Below, one piece after another: positions 42,539-50,673 of a stretch of 64,000 nt of DNA (position 1 is its first letter; every line of letters starts with the position of its first letter). The stretch spans positions 496,001-560,000 of the forward strand of contig NZ_CP017297.1 in assembly GCF_001969445.1 (NCBI RefSeq), in the 5' to 3' direction. The DNA comes from Brachybacterium sp. P6-10-X1 (GTDB lineage: Bacteria > Actinomycetota > Actinomycetes > Actinomycetales > Dermabacteraceae). A model generated the notes under the pieces. The model had not been told where the DNA came from, ran no database searches, and worked only from the letters and a program-made list of their open reading frames with translations. A program made the position numbers and the translations under genes.

Positions 42539-45500
42539 ATGAGCGCGACGACCAAGCCCGCGCCGATCCGCCTCGAGGACCACAAGGTGCCCTCGATGCC
42601 GACGGCGACCAAGGTCCGCTACGGCGACGGCCGGATCCTGCCGGTCGGCGGCGGCCTGTGGCTGTACCGCAAGGCCCCGATGGCCCCGGCCCGGGATGCG
42701 AAGTCCCATGCCCGCGCCCTGGAGGTCGGCGACCCGATCGCCGCGGCGTTCGAGGAGATCGCCGCCGAGACGCAGTACACCACCGCGCGCCGCTCCATGG
42801 CCCGCTCGAGATACCGGCCCTTCCACCTGCTGCTGGTGAACCTTCCGCGCCGCTACTCCCCGCCGGAGGACTCCCGGATCTCCTCCACGCTGCAGAACTG
42901 GTTCGCCGGGGAGCGGGTCCAGGACCGGGTGCTGCTGATGGGCACCAAGCTGACCGACACCCTCGGCGGCTCCGACCGGTCGCTGCGCGATGCGTTCGAC
43001 TCGGTGGTGACCTCCCTGGCCACCGCCGAGGTGCCGATGTCCGACTACGCCGGGGACCTCGAGGACGTCGACGGGATGCTGACTCGCTCCGGGTTCACGA
43101 TCCCCACCCCGAAGGATTTCCACCTGGCGGAGTCCTGGTGGGCCGCCGGTGGGTCCGCGGACGCCACCATCCTCCCGCACGCCGACCATCTGCACGTCTT
43201 CCGCACCGTCGCCGGGGCCCAGACCGCCGCGCGGCTGGACGTGAACTCGTGCAAGGACTGGCCGACCGGCATCGAGGGACACCACGTGCTGCGGATGGGG
43301 TCGGTCCACGGGCTCGATCTGCCGTTCGCGGCCGCGAAGAACTCCCTGTCGGCGTGGGCGACGTCGCTGCTGGATCGGGGCGCGGTGATGGTCTCGATCC
43401 GCGGGAAGGTCGAGCCCAGCCCGATCACCCGCAAGGAGCTGCGTCGCCAGCGTGAGCGCTATCTGCGCGACATCCACACCGCCCGTGCCGAGGGTCGGAT
43501 GGATGACCAGCAGCAAGAGGAGATGCTCGCGACCTTGGAGTCGGTCGAGGGCGCCTACTCCTCCGGCAAGGCGTTCCCCACCCTGGTCGAGACCAGCGTC
43601 GTCGCGGCCTTCACCGGGCAGGGCAAGAAGCGCCTGGATTCTCTGGGCAGTGGGACGGCGTTCGAGGTCGCCTCGATGGACAACCGCCAGGAGTTGGCAC
43701 TGGCCGAATCCTGGCTCGGCTCGCCAGCCCGAGCGAACCCGAACCTGATGGACCTGCCCTCCTCCACGGTCGCCTATTCGGGGCTGCCATCGCTGTCGAC
43801 CGTCGGTGATGCCCGCGGCATCAACGTGGGCTTCACCGTCCATGATCGGCAGGAAGCCCTCATGTCCGCCACAAAGTCCTCTGACCAGGACATCTACCCC
43901 ATCGGAGCCGTGGTAGGCAGCTCAGGATCGGGAAAGCTCTGTTCGCTTTCAACTATTTTGCCAACGCCGACTGGGTACACCACAATGGGCGAGGTCATGC
44001 CCGGTCAGGAGGTGATCGGACGCGATGGTCGACCGGTGCGAGTCGCGGCCAAGTCGCCCGTGAAGAAGAAGCCGGATCTGTACCGGGTGAGCTTCAGTGA
44101 CGGCCAGTCCGTGCTGGCGGACTACGACCACCAGTGGGTCGTCTCCGACCATCGCGACCGCCACGGCCACACTTCCGCCGAGCGGAACCGTGCCCTGGAT
44201 GCGTGGACGGCGGCCCATGCCGCAGCCGACGCGGTCGCACGCACCGCAGGCAGCTACAGCGGCACGCATGTCAGCACCGCCGCCGACCTCGCGCAGATCA
44301 TGCGAGGGGTTTCCGGGACGGGCATCGAGGACGCGGCCCGGGTCGTCGCGTCCCTGGCGATGATGGACCTCGCCCCGCTGCGCGACGGTCACGGCCGCGG
44401 GGGTCGGGGCATCTATCCCACGCGGGAGGCGCTGTCCGCCCTGGCCGGGCGCATCCGGCAGCAGTACGCCGTCCGGCCCCGGACCGCAGTCGGTGAGCGC
44501 CGGATGACCACCGGCGAGATGCTCGCCGACGGCCTGCACCTGCCCGGCGGTGCGGTGAACTTCGCGATCCGCATCGCCGCACCCCTCGAACTGCCAGAAA
44601 TCTGCCCCCCGGGCGACCCCTACACGGTGGGAGCCCGTCTCGCTGGCGGACCCGGTGCGCCCGACGCCGGTATCTCGGTCGCGTTTCTGCGCGCCTCCTA
44701 CGACCAGCGTCTGGCCTTGCTGCAGGGGTTGGCGGATGCCGCAGGCACGGTCGCGGATCGGTCCGGCCACGTCGAGCTGACCCTGACCGGTCAGCGTCTT
44801 GCTACCGATGCGCTGGAGCTGGTGCGGTCCCTCGGCATAAAGGCCACTCTCACCGACGCCCCGGCCACACCCGAGGCCAGTACCGCCGGCTACCGGGTGG
44901 CCTTCACCACCGCACAGCCCGTGTTCGGCCGCGAGGACAGTAACGCCCGGTTGCCGGATCAGGTGCCCGAGACCAGCCAGTGGCTGTATGTCGCGTCGAT
45001 CGAGAAGGTCGCCGCGGAGCCGGCGGCCTGCGTCACCGTCGACTCCACCGACCGCACCTACCTGGTCGGTCGGGGCATGGTCCCGACCTCGAACACGCAG
45101 TTCCTGGCGTACTCGGCGTTCCAGTACGCGCTGGAGGGCCGTCCGGTGATCGTGATCGACCCGAAGAAGGGCTCGGACCTCTCGGCCGCGTTCGGACAGG
45201 ACTGCACCACCTACTCGCTGGATTCGTTCGCCGGCTCCTCCGGTGGGCTGGGCGGATCCGGCGGCACCGGCGTGTGTGACCCGCTGCGGTTCTCGAAGAC
45301 CCCCGCCGACGGGATCAACACCGCCGTGTCGGTGCTGCACGATGTGAACGTGTGGCCGCACGGGTCGCGGCAGAACCTCGAGGCCGACCTGCAGGCGGCG
45401 TTGAAGTACGGCGTGGCCCACGGGGCGAAGGCCATCGGCACCGCGCTTCAGATCGCCAAGGCCGACGGGGAGGCCTCCGCTGAGCTGGCCGATCCGATTC

Positions 45501-46219
45501 TGCGCCAGTCCCGCACCGACCCCATGTTCGGCGCGATCGTGGGCCTGGACGACAAGGGCGAGGTGCTCAGCGCCAGCGAGGGCATCACCTACATCCGCGT
45601 CGGCAACGCCAACCTCGAGCTGCCGCCGATGGGCGTGGACCAGGCCTCCCTGGGGTTGACGCAGCGGATTTCCGCGGCGCTGATCCGCATGCTCGTGTTC
45701 GGCTCCGCCGAGGCGCTGCGGGACCGCCGCGGGGTGCTGATGCTGGATGAGGCGTGGGTGTTCCTCGGTGCCGGAGCGGAGGAGATGGAACGGCTGGGCC
45801 GGCTGTCGCGGTCGCTGGAGGTGTTCCCGATCCTGTTCACCCAGCGCGTCTCGGACCTGCTGGAGGCGAACCTGACCAACCACATTGCCCGCGGCATCAT
45901 CTTGCACACCAAGGACCCCAAGGAGGCCGAGGCCGCGTTCCGCCTGTTCGGCGTCGAGCCGACCCAGGAGCGGATGGACTTCACGACCGCGCCGGAACGG
46001 ATCGGCAAGGGCGGGGCGAACTGGAAGTCCCGCAAGCCGCTGTTCACCTACGACGACCGCGACAACCGCACAGGCTTGTTGCGCGGCGCGGTGGGGCTGT
46101 ACTGCGACCTCGATGACCGGGCGGTGGACGTGGAGATCAAGATCCCGCCGGATTTCCTGGCCAAGGCCTCCACCAACGCGCTGGACCGGGCGAAGCGTGA
46201 AGGTCGCGCCGTGATCTGA
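42539..46219 (+). CDS. VirB4/TcpF-like conjugation ATPase interrupted by an intein
   Basis: A 1226-residue precursor; removing the intein leaves 840 residues, a normal size for VirB4-like motor ATPases. The N-terminal domain (about residues 1-430) is of the transfer-protein type. The Walker A loop is split: GSSGSGK ends at residue 466 and the Thr needed to complete GSSGSGKT is residue 853, after the intein. C-terminal motifs include VIVIDPKKGSDLSAAF, Walker B GVLMLDEAWVFLGAGAEEM and the FTQRVSDLL segment. It would energise DNA transfer or pilus assembly at the membrane. The ATPase cannot bind nucleotide until splicing is complete. Confidence 0.88.
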   Translation: MSATTKPAPIRLEDHKVPSMPTATKVRYGDGRILPVGGGLWLYRKAPMAPARDAKSHARALEVGDPIAAAFEEIAAETQYTTARRSMARSRYRPFHLLLVNLPRRYSPPEDSRISSTLQNWFAGERVQDRVLLMGTKLTDTLGGSDRSLRDAFDSVVTSLATAEVPMSDYAGDLEDVDGMLTRSGFTIPTPKDFHLAESWWAAGGSADATILPHADHLHVFRTVAGAQTAARLDVNSCKDWPTGIEGHHVLRMGSVHGLDLPFAAAKNSLSAWATSLLDRGAVMVSIRGKVEPSPITRKELRRQRERYLRDIHTARAEGRMDDQQQEEMLATLESVEGAYSSGKAFPTLVETSVVAAFTGQGKKRLDSLGSGTAFEVASMDNRQELALAESWLGSPARANPNLMDLPSSTVAYSGLPSLSTVGDARGINVGFTVHDRQEALMSATKSSDQDIYPIGAVVGSSGSGKLCSLSTILPTPTGYTTMGEVMPGQEVIGRDGRPVRVAAKSPVKKKPDLYRVSFSDGQSVLADYDHQWVVSDHRDRHGHTSAERNRALDAWTAAHAAADAVARTAGSYSGTHVSTAADLAQIMRGVSGTGIEDAARVVASLAMMDLAPLRDGHGRGGRGIYPTREALSALAGRIRQQYAVRPRTAVGERRMTTGEMLADGLHLPGGAVNFAIRIAAPLELPEICPPGDPYTVGARLAGGPGAPDAGISVAFLRASYDQRLALLQGLADAAGTVADRSGHVELTLTGQRLATDALELVRSLGIKATLTDAPATPEASTAGYRVAFTTAQPVFGREDSNARLPDQVPETSQWLYVASIEKVAAEPAACVTVDSTDRTYLVGRGMVPTSNTQFLAYSAFQYALEGRPVIVIDPKKGSDLSAAFGQDCTTYSLDSFAGSSGGLGGSGGTGVCDPLRFSKTPADGINTAVSVLHDVNVWPHGSRQNLEADLQAALKYGVAHGAKAIGTALQIAKADGEASAELADPILRQSRTDPMFGAIVGLDDKGEVLSASEGITYIRVGNANLELPPMGVDQASLGLTQRISAALIRMLVFGSAEALRDRRGVLMLDEAWVFLGAGAEEMERLGRLSRSLEVFPILFTQRVSDLLEANLTNHIARGIILHTKDPKEAEAAFRLFGVEPTQERMDFTTAPERIGKGGANWKSRKPLFTYDDRDNRTGLLRGAVGLYCDLDDRAVDVEIKIPPDFLAKASTNALDRAKREGRAVI
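43937..45094 (+). other. Class 3 intein in the Walker A loop of the VirB4-like ATPase
   Basis: Residues 467-852 of the precursor (386 residues). The splicing blocks are present: the N-terminal STILPTPTGYTTMGEVMPGQ, block B YDHQWVVSDH with His and Trp, and block F CVTVDSTDRTYLVGRG with Cys. The end is MVPTSN before Thr. Trp (B), Cys (F:4) and Thr (G:5) form the WCT signature of class 3 inteins, which lack an N-terminal nucleophile; Leu is residue 1 here. The penultimate residue is Ser, not His. A LAGLIDADG-type endonuclease remnant is present, but both motifs have lost their acidic residue (RLAGG and LQGLADAAG). Confidence 0.85.
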
Positions 46220-46238
46220 CCGGCCTCGCGGTGCGGTC

Positions 46239-46268
46239 GCGTCCCGCGAGGAGGTCGCCTCGCCCACT
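46239..46268 (+). promoter_or_regulatory. Element promoter-like box before the gene at 46277
   Basis: GCGTCC at 46239-46244 and GCCCAC at 46262-46267 with a 17-base spacer. The ATG begins 15 bases after the start of the second half. The box lies in the short gap behind the VirB4-like gene, so the next gene need not depend on read-through. Confidence 0.6.
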
Positions 46269-46276
46269 GGTCGGGC

Positions 46277-47434
46277 ATGAGCGATTCTCGCGGCACCCTC
46301 ACCGCCGGCACCAGCCGGCTGGACGAGCATGCCCGGAACCTGGGGCGAGACGTCCTGGCGGGGGAAACGTCACAGCATGAGGCGGCCTGTCAGGTGCTGG
46401 CCGATGCGGTCGAGGCCGGGGTGGTCGCGGCCATGTGCGCCCGCCACCATCGGGGCCTCGCGGCTGCGTGGGACACCGAGGAGATCACCAGTTCGGTGAC
46501 GTCGATGCTCGTGGACTACGCCGTGAAGACCCCCAGGCGGGCCGGGCACCTGGACGTGACCCGGTTCGCCGACGGGGCCACGTCCGCATCCGGGTGGGTC
46601 GGCAAGGTGATCGGGGCGATGCGCCCCACGAGGATCTTGCGCGAGATGCACGCGGAGACCTCCCTGCTCACTGACCCCGAAACGCTCGAGCAGGCACCGG
46701 CCCCGAGCGCCGAGGAGCAGCTGCTGAGCACGCAGGTGCCCGAGGTCCAGGAGCACACGAAGGGGATGCCCACCACTAGTGCGACGGTCCGGCTGATCCA
46801 CGCTTCCGCCTTGCACGAGCTGCTGGGCCTGCCGCCGCTGCGCACCTGGGCACTCACCCCGTCCCAGCGACGGGAGGTGCTGTCGGCCGTATCGAAGGAC
46901 CCGCAGCTGCCCACCCGCGTCCTGACCGGCGCCACCTGTGATGTCGACGACGGTCCGGGGTCGGCCTGGATCCGGGCTCTGTGGGAGGGATGGTCCCGCG
47001 ACGACGTCGACGCGATGGCCGCCCTCTCCTCCCCGGCCCGCGACATCCCGCACCTGCTGTGCCACGCAGCGCTACGCCCCCTGCCCCGACCGACAGCCCG
47101 CTCCGGCCAGCTCGAGCGGATCCGCGCCCGTGTCCGCGAGGCCGTGCCCTTCCGGGCCGCACCGGCCGTGATGGCCGCACTGGAGACATTCATCGACGCG
47201 GAGGTGGAGACCTACACCGACTTCGACCGCATCCGCCGCCCCCTGACGGCCGAGCAACGATCTCGCCGGGACGCTTCGCCGGCCGCCCTTCCCGACCTGT
47301 GCGTCGAGGCGGCCCGGCAGATCGGCATCACGAGCCTGGACGTGCTCTCGGGCCTGATCGGGGCGCTGACCGAACCGCTGCCGGTCGTCGATGCCCGCTA
47401 CTTCACTCCGACCTCGTGGAGGTTTCCCACATGA
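46277..47434 (+). CDS. Element protein, possibly sigma-70-like
   Basis: A 385-residue protein. Residues 65-120 have the look of sigma region 2: an acidic DTEEITSSVTSMLVDYAVK followed by RFADGATSASGWVGKVIGAM, where aromatic and Trp positions match the core pattern. The rest is helical with no clear region 4; PSQRREVLSAVSKDPQLPTR might replace it. It starts right behind the promoter-like box and overlaps the small membrane protein gene by four bases. A sigma-like regulator is a guess; it could also be a structural transfer protein. Confidence 0.55.
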   Translation: MSDSRGTLTAGTSRLDEHARNLGRDVLAGETSQHEAACQVLADAVEAGVVAAMCARHHRGLAAAWDTEEITSSVTSMLVDYAVKTPRRAGHLDVTRFADGATSASGWVGKVIGAMRPTRILREMHAETSLLTDPETLEQAPAPSAEEQLLSTQVPEVQEHTKGMPTTSATVRLIHASALHELLGLPPLRTWALTPSQRREVLSAVSKDPQLPTRVLTGATCDVDDGPGSAWIRALWEGWSRDDVDAMAALSSPARDIPHLLCHAALRPLPRPTARSGQLERIRARVREAVPFRAAPAVMAALETFIDAEVETYTDFDRIRRPLTAEQRSRRDASPAALPDLCVEAARQIGITSLDVLSGLIGALTEPLPVVDARYFTPTSWRFPT

Positions 47435-47808
47435 CCACATCCCCGACCCAGGCCCGGCTCCACCGCCTGCGCACCGGCCTCGCTTCCCTGCTGTCTCGGC
47501 TGGAGAACTGGCTGCTGCCGCTGGCCGTGGCGGGAATCGCCGCGACCGTGTGGCTGATGGTGATCATTGCGGTCACGGACGCCACCGGCAACGCAGCACT
47601 GGTCCTCGCTCTGGTGGCCCTGCCCGGCGCCGTCGCGGTCCTCGCCTCCCGTCGTGAGCGTCGGTGCTGGCACGAGTACGCGCTGGTGTGGCTGCTGTAC
47701 CTCACCTCCGTCCCCGCCTACGGGGCACTGCTGCTGGTCGGCGGATACACCCTGGTCGCCGCCCGCGCCTGGCACCGCCACCGCCGGGCACAGGCCGAGA
47801 CGGACTGA
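47431..47808 (+). CDS. Small integral membrane protein of the element
   Basis: A 125-residue protein with a basic head and three to four hydrophobic spans: WLLPLAVAGIAATVWLMVII, ALVLALVALPGAVAVLASRR and YALVWLLYLTSVPAYGALLL, then a basic tail (RAWHRHRRAQAETD). Small proteins like this occur in conjugation machineries (TcpE/PrgI-like), but the sequence shows no family motif. Its gene begins ATGACCACAT, the same ten bases that open the primase and nuclease genes of the element, and overlaps the previous gene by four bases. Confidence 0.65.
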   Translation: MTTSPTQARLHRLRTGLASLLSRLENWLLPLAVAGIAATVWLMVIIAVTDATGNAALVLALVALPGAVAVLASRRERRCWHEYALVWLLYLTSVPAYGALLLVGGYTLVAARAWHRHRRAQAETD

Positions 47809-47813
47809 CGGCG

Positions 47814-49982
47814 ATGGTCTATGCCGTCCTTGCCGGCACCCGTCAGCGGCCACGAGTGGAGCTGGAGTATCCCGCCGGGCCTGTGGGGGAGCTCCTCGCG
47901 GCACGTCTGCGAGACACCATGGGGTTCGAGGTCGACGCCGAGACGCGCCGCTGCATCGCGCACGCCCCGACGAGCATGCTGATCCGCCAGCTGCGCGAGG
48001 CCGGGATCGTGCTGGACGCCTTCGAGTTCCCCGAGACCCTCGCCTCCCTGCGCCGCCCGCTCGTGGTCGACGCGGGCCAGGGGCGGATCGAGGTGTTCCC
48101 CCGGCTGGCGGGCCGCGCCGGCGTCACCTTCGACCTCGGGGACGAGGCCACCTTCGACCCCTCCCGTGGTGCGTTCACCGCACCCGCTGCCGCCGTGGCG
48201 GACTGGCCCGACCACCTCCTGCCCACCACCCTGCACGGACACGGCCCCTCCGCGCCGGCCCCCTCCGAGAACGGCGTTACGACCGCCCGACAGACGCAGC
48301 TCGACGTGCCGCAGACATCGCGCATCGAGGACCCGACCACGCCCTCCCAGGCCGCGCAGAATCTCGCCGAGGCCGCCGACGCCGCCGGAATGGAGCGCGA
48401 GGTCGAGCTGCTGACGGACCGTGTCGGGGACGTCCCGGACTGGTTCGGGATGACCCCGTACCCGTATCAGCGCATCGGGGCACTGTGCGTCGCCGCCGGT
48501 GGCCGCCGCCTGCTCGCGGACGCACCGGGGCTGGGGAAGTCCGTCCAGGCCATCCTCGCCGCCGTTCTGCTCGGCGCGAGGCGCTGGATCATCGTGTGCC
48601 CGCCGGTGGCGCAGTCCGGGTGGGCCAGCGAGATCGACCGCTGTCACGTCCCGGAGAACCTTGACGGCGAGGCGAACGTGGCCGTGATCCGGCCGGGCCG
48701 GAAGGTCCCCGACCTGCCCTCCTCCGGGATCGTGATCGTCACCGACTCCCTGCTGGCGGCCTCCACCCGCCACAGCCTGCTCGAAGACCTGCAGGGCTGG
48801 GGCGCGGATGTGCTGATCTACGACGAGGGCCACCGGGCGAAGAACTGGGAGACCCGCCGGGCGACGGCGATGCGCGAGCTCGCCGTCACCGCGACGGACC
48901 GCGTCGTGCTGACCGGCACCCCGATCATGTCCAACCCCGCCGACCTGCCCCCGATCCTCGCCATCGCCGGGGTCCTCAAGTCGACCTTCGGATCGCGGTC
49001 CGCGCTCATGGCCCGCTACACCCGTAGCTACGAGATCCCTGTCGGCAACCAGAGGATCGAGAAGATCATCCCGGTCAAGAAACATCTTCCAGAGCTCGGT
49101 CGCATCTTGCGCGAAGACGTGTGGGTGCGGCGCACCAAGGACCAGGTGCTGCCCGACCTTCCGGAGAAGGTTCACTCCACGATGATCGTCGACGTCCCCA
49201 CCACCGAATACCGCAAGGCCACCGGTGAGGTCCGCGAGAAGATCCACACCTACCTGCGCGACCGCACCCGCGAACTCGACCAAGCACCAGATGAGGCGGA
49301 GGTGCGGGCCTGGTGCGCCGAGCAGATGGGCTGCGTCTCCCAGCTGCGCCGCGCTGCCGGGTTGGCGAAGATCCCCGCGGCGGCCGACCACGTCGCCGAG
49401 TGGGTCGACTCGACCAGCCGCGACGAGGGCGGCGAGATGGTCTTCGACCGGCCGTTGATCGTCTGGGGCATCCACCAGGTCGTCATGGACGCCCTCGACG
49501 AACACCTCGAAACCCTCGGCGTGCCCCACGCCGTCATCAACGGTAAGACATCCTTGGCCCAGCGCGACCGGATCCGGGCCGACTACCAGGACGGCACGAT
49601 CGCGGTGATCCTGGCGAACATCGTCGCCGCCGGCGTCGCCATCACGCTGACCCGCGGCTCCGACGCCCTGTTTGTCGAGACCGAATGGCTGCCCGACCTG
49701 ATCTCCCAGGCCGAGGACCGCCAGCACCGCATCGGCCAGGACTGCACCGTCATGGTCACGACCATGGTCGCCCCCGGCACCCTGGACCACACCATCCAGA
49801 AAGTGCTGCGTGGCAACATCGAGGTACTCGATCAGGTCATCGGCGGCACCGGACACCAGGTCGCCGTCACGGAAACCGACGTGGACTCCCGCGCCATCGG
49901 CGATGTGATGTGGGAGCTCGCGGAACCGCTGCTGCGCCGCTGCGAGAAGACCGCCGCGAGACGACAGAGAACCGCGGCATGA
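47814..49982 (+). CDS. SNF2-family DEAD/DEAH helicase
   Basis: A 722-residue superfamily 2 ATPase of the SMARCAL1-like branch. Residues 1-195 are a variable N-terminal domain. The motor shows motif I DAPGLGKSVQAIL near residue 237, motif Ia IIVCPPVAQSGWASEI, motif II IYDEGHRAKNW, motif III LTGTPIMSN, and in lobe 2 INGKTSLAQRDRI, then DLISQAEDRQHRIGQ as motif VI. It probably remodels DNA forks or protein-DNA complexes of the element. Starts five bases behind the membrane protein gene. Similar helicases also occur in phage-defence islands, so a defence role cannot be excluded. Confidence 0.9.
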   Translation: MVYAVLAGTRQRPRVELEYPAGPVGELLAARLRDTMGFEVDAETRRCIAHAPTSMLIRQLREAGIVLDAFEFPETLASLRRPLVVDAGQGRIEVFPRLAGRAGVTFDLGDEATFDPSRGAFTAPAAAVADWPDHLLPTTLHGHGPSAPAPSENGVTTARQTQLDVPQTSRIEDPTTPSQAAQNLAEAADAAGMEREVELLTDRVGDVPDWFGMTPYPYQRIGALCVAAGGRRLLADAPGLGKSVQAILAAVLLGARRWIIVCPPVAQSGWASEIDRCHVPENLDGEANVAVIRPGRKVPDLPSSGIVIVTDSLLAASTRHSLLEDLQGWGADVLIYDEGHRAKNWETRRATAMRELAVTATDRVVLTGTPIMSNPADLPPILAIAGVLKSTFGSRSALMARYTRSYEIPVGNQRIEKIIPVKKHLPELGRILREDVWVRRTKDQVLPDLPEKVHSTMIVDVPTTEYRKATGEVREKIHTYLRDRTRELDQAPDEAEVRAWCAEQMGCVSQLRRAAGLAKIPAAADHVAEWVDSTSRDEGGEMVFDRPLIVWGIHQVVMDALDEHLETLGVPHAVINGKTSLAQRDRIRADYQDGTIAVILANIVAAGVAITLTRGSDALFVETEWLPDLISQAEDRQHRIGQDCTVMVTTMVAPGTLDHTIQKVLRGNIEVLDQVIGGTGHQVAVTETDVDSRAIGDVMWELAEPLLRRCEKTAARRQRTAA

Positions 49983-50021
49983 GACGTGGAGCCGCAGACG
50001 GCGAAGTCTGACTCGGCGGGT

Positions 50022-50276
50022 TCAGTAGTGGTAGCGCGCCTGGAGGATCACCAGGTCCTCACCGCTTACCAGGTAGACGAGACGGTGCTCATCGGTGATC
50101 CGCCGGGAGAACGCCCCCTGTGCGCCGTACTTGAGCTGTTCGGGCTTGCCGATACCGGTGAAGGGGTCGCGCAGGCAGGCGTCGATGAGCGTGTTGATCC
50201 GCTTGAGAATCTTGCGGTCGGCCGTCTGCCAGTGCTTGTAGTCCTCCCAGGCGGAGCGGTCCCAGACCAGGCGCAC
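50022..50276 (-). CDS. yoeB: YoeB/Txe-type mRNA interferase toxin
   Basis: An 84-residue toxin of the RelE superfamily. The opening RLVWDRSAWEDYKHWQTADR and the closing SRRITDEHRLVYLVSGEDLV, then RYHY, match YoeB, including the C-terminal basic and aromatic residues used for ribosome-dependent mRNA cleavage (Glu, Arg, His-Tyr end). It starts at a GTG immediately behind the antitoxin stop, so it is made together with the antitoxin. It probably stabilises the element in the host population. Confidence 0.92.
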   Translation of the reverse strand: MRLVWDRSAWEDYKHWQTADRKILKRINTLIDACLRDPFTGIGKPEQLKYGAQGAFSRRITDEHRLVYLVSGEDLVILQARYHY

Positions 50277-50528
50277 TCACGCCTCCCGGTCCAGGTCGTG
50301 CGTCTGGGTGTCGCCGGTGCGGGCGCGCTCGTAGGCCTCCAGCAGTCGGCGGGCGTTGGCGGGGGAGCGGAACAGGTAGGCGGTCTCCTGCCAGGCCGCG
50401 TATTCCTCGGCGGGCATGAGGACGGCGTTCCCGTGGCGGGAGACGATCTCGACGGCGTCGCGATCGTCGTTGACGCGCTCGATGAGCGGAAACAGCGTCT
50501 TGCGCGCTTCGCTGGCACTGATGGACAT
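50277..50528 (-). CDS. yefM: YefM/Phd-type antitoxin
   Basis: An 83-residue antitoxin. The N-terminal DNA-binding fold is typical (SISASEARKTLFPLIERVND, then AVEIVSRHGNAVLMPAEEY), and the C-terminal half (LLEAYERARTGDTQTHDLDR) should wrap around and block YoeB. YefM antitoxins, alone and in complex with toxin, repress their own promoter. The ATG lies behind a GAGAGGGTG stretch. Confidence 0.9.
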   Translation of the reverse strand: MSISASEARKTLFPLIERVNDDRDAVEIVSRHGNAVLMPAEEYAAWQETAYLFRSPANARRLLEAYERARTGDTQTHDLDREA

Positions 50529-50550
50529 GACGACACCCTCTCGTTGAACC

Positions 50551-50569
50551 GGTACGGCATTATGGTACC
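50551..50569 (-). promoter_or_regulatory. Promoter and operator of the toxin-antitoxin pair
   Basis: GGTACGGCATTATGGTACC is an inverted repeat with arms GGTAC and GTACC. On the minus strand it contains CATAAT, a good -10 box about 30 bases before the antitoxin ATG. An operator covering the -10 box fits autorepression by the YefM-YoeB complex. Confidence 0.6.
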
Positions 50570-50635
50570 ACTCGGGTATGGTGTTTCTCGCGTGATCGGG
50601 CCTTTCCCGTGGACGAGGAACGAGCCCACCGGGAA

Positions 50636-50665
50636 GCGTCCCCCGAGGATGTCCGCGTGCCCACT
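50636..50665 (+). promoter_or_regulatory. Element promoter-like box before the gene at 50674
   Basis: GCGTCC at 50636-50641 and GCCCAC at 50659-50664 with a 17-base spacer; the ATG starts 15 bases after the second half begins. This copy controls a monocistronic sigma-like gene divergent from the toxin-antitoxin pair. Confidence 0.6.
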
Positions 50666-50673
50666 GCCAGGGC

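Noticed and set aside
43940..43942. Cys at residue 468 as the first residue of a class 1 intein
   Set aside because: It would leave Leu inside the Walker A loop (GSSGSGKLT). Starting at Leu 467 restores GSSGSGKT and agrees with the class 3 WCT residues.
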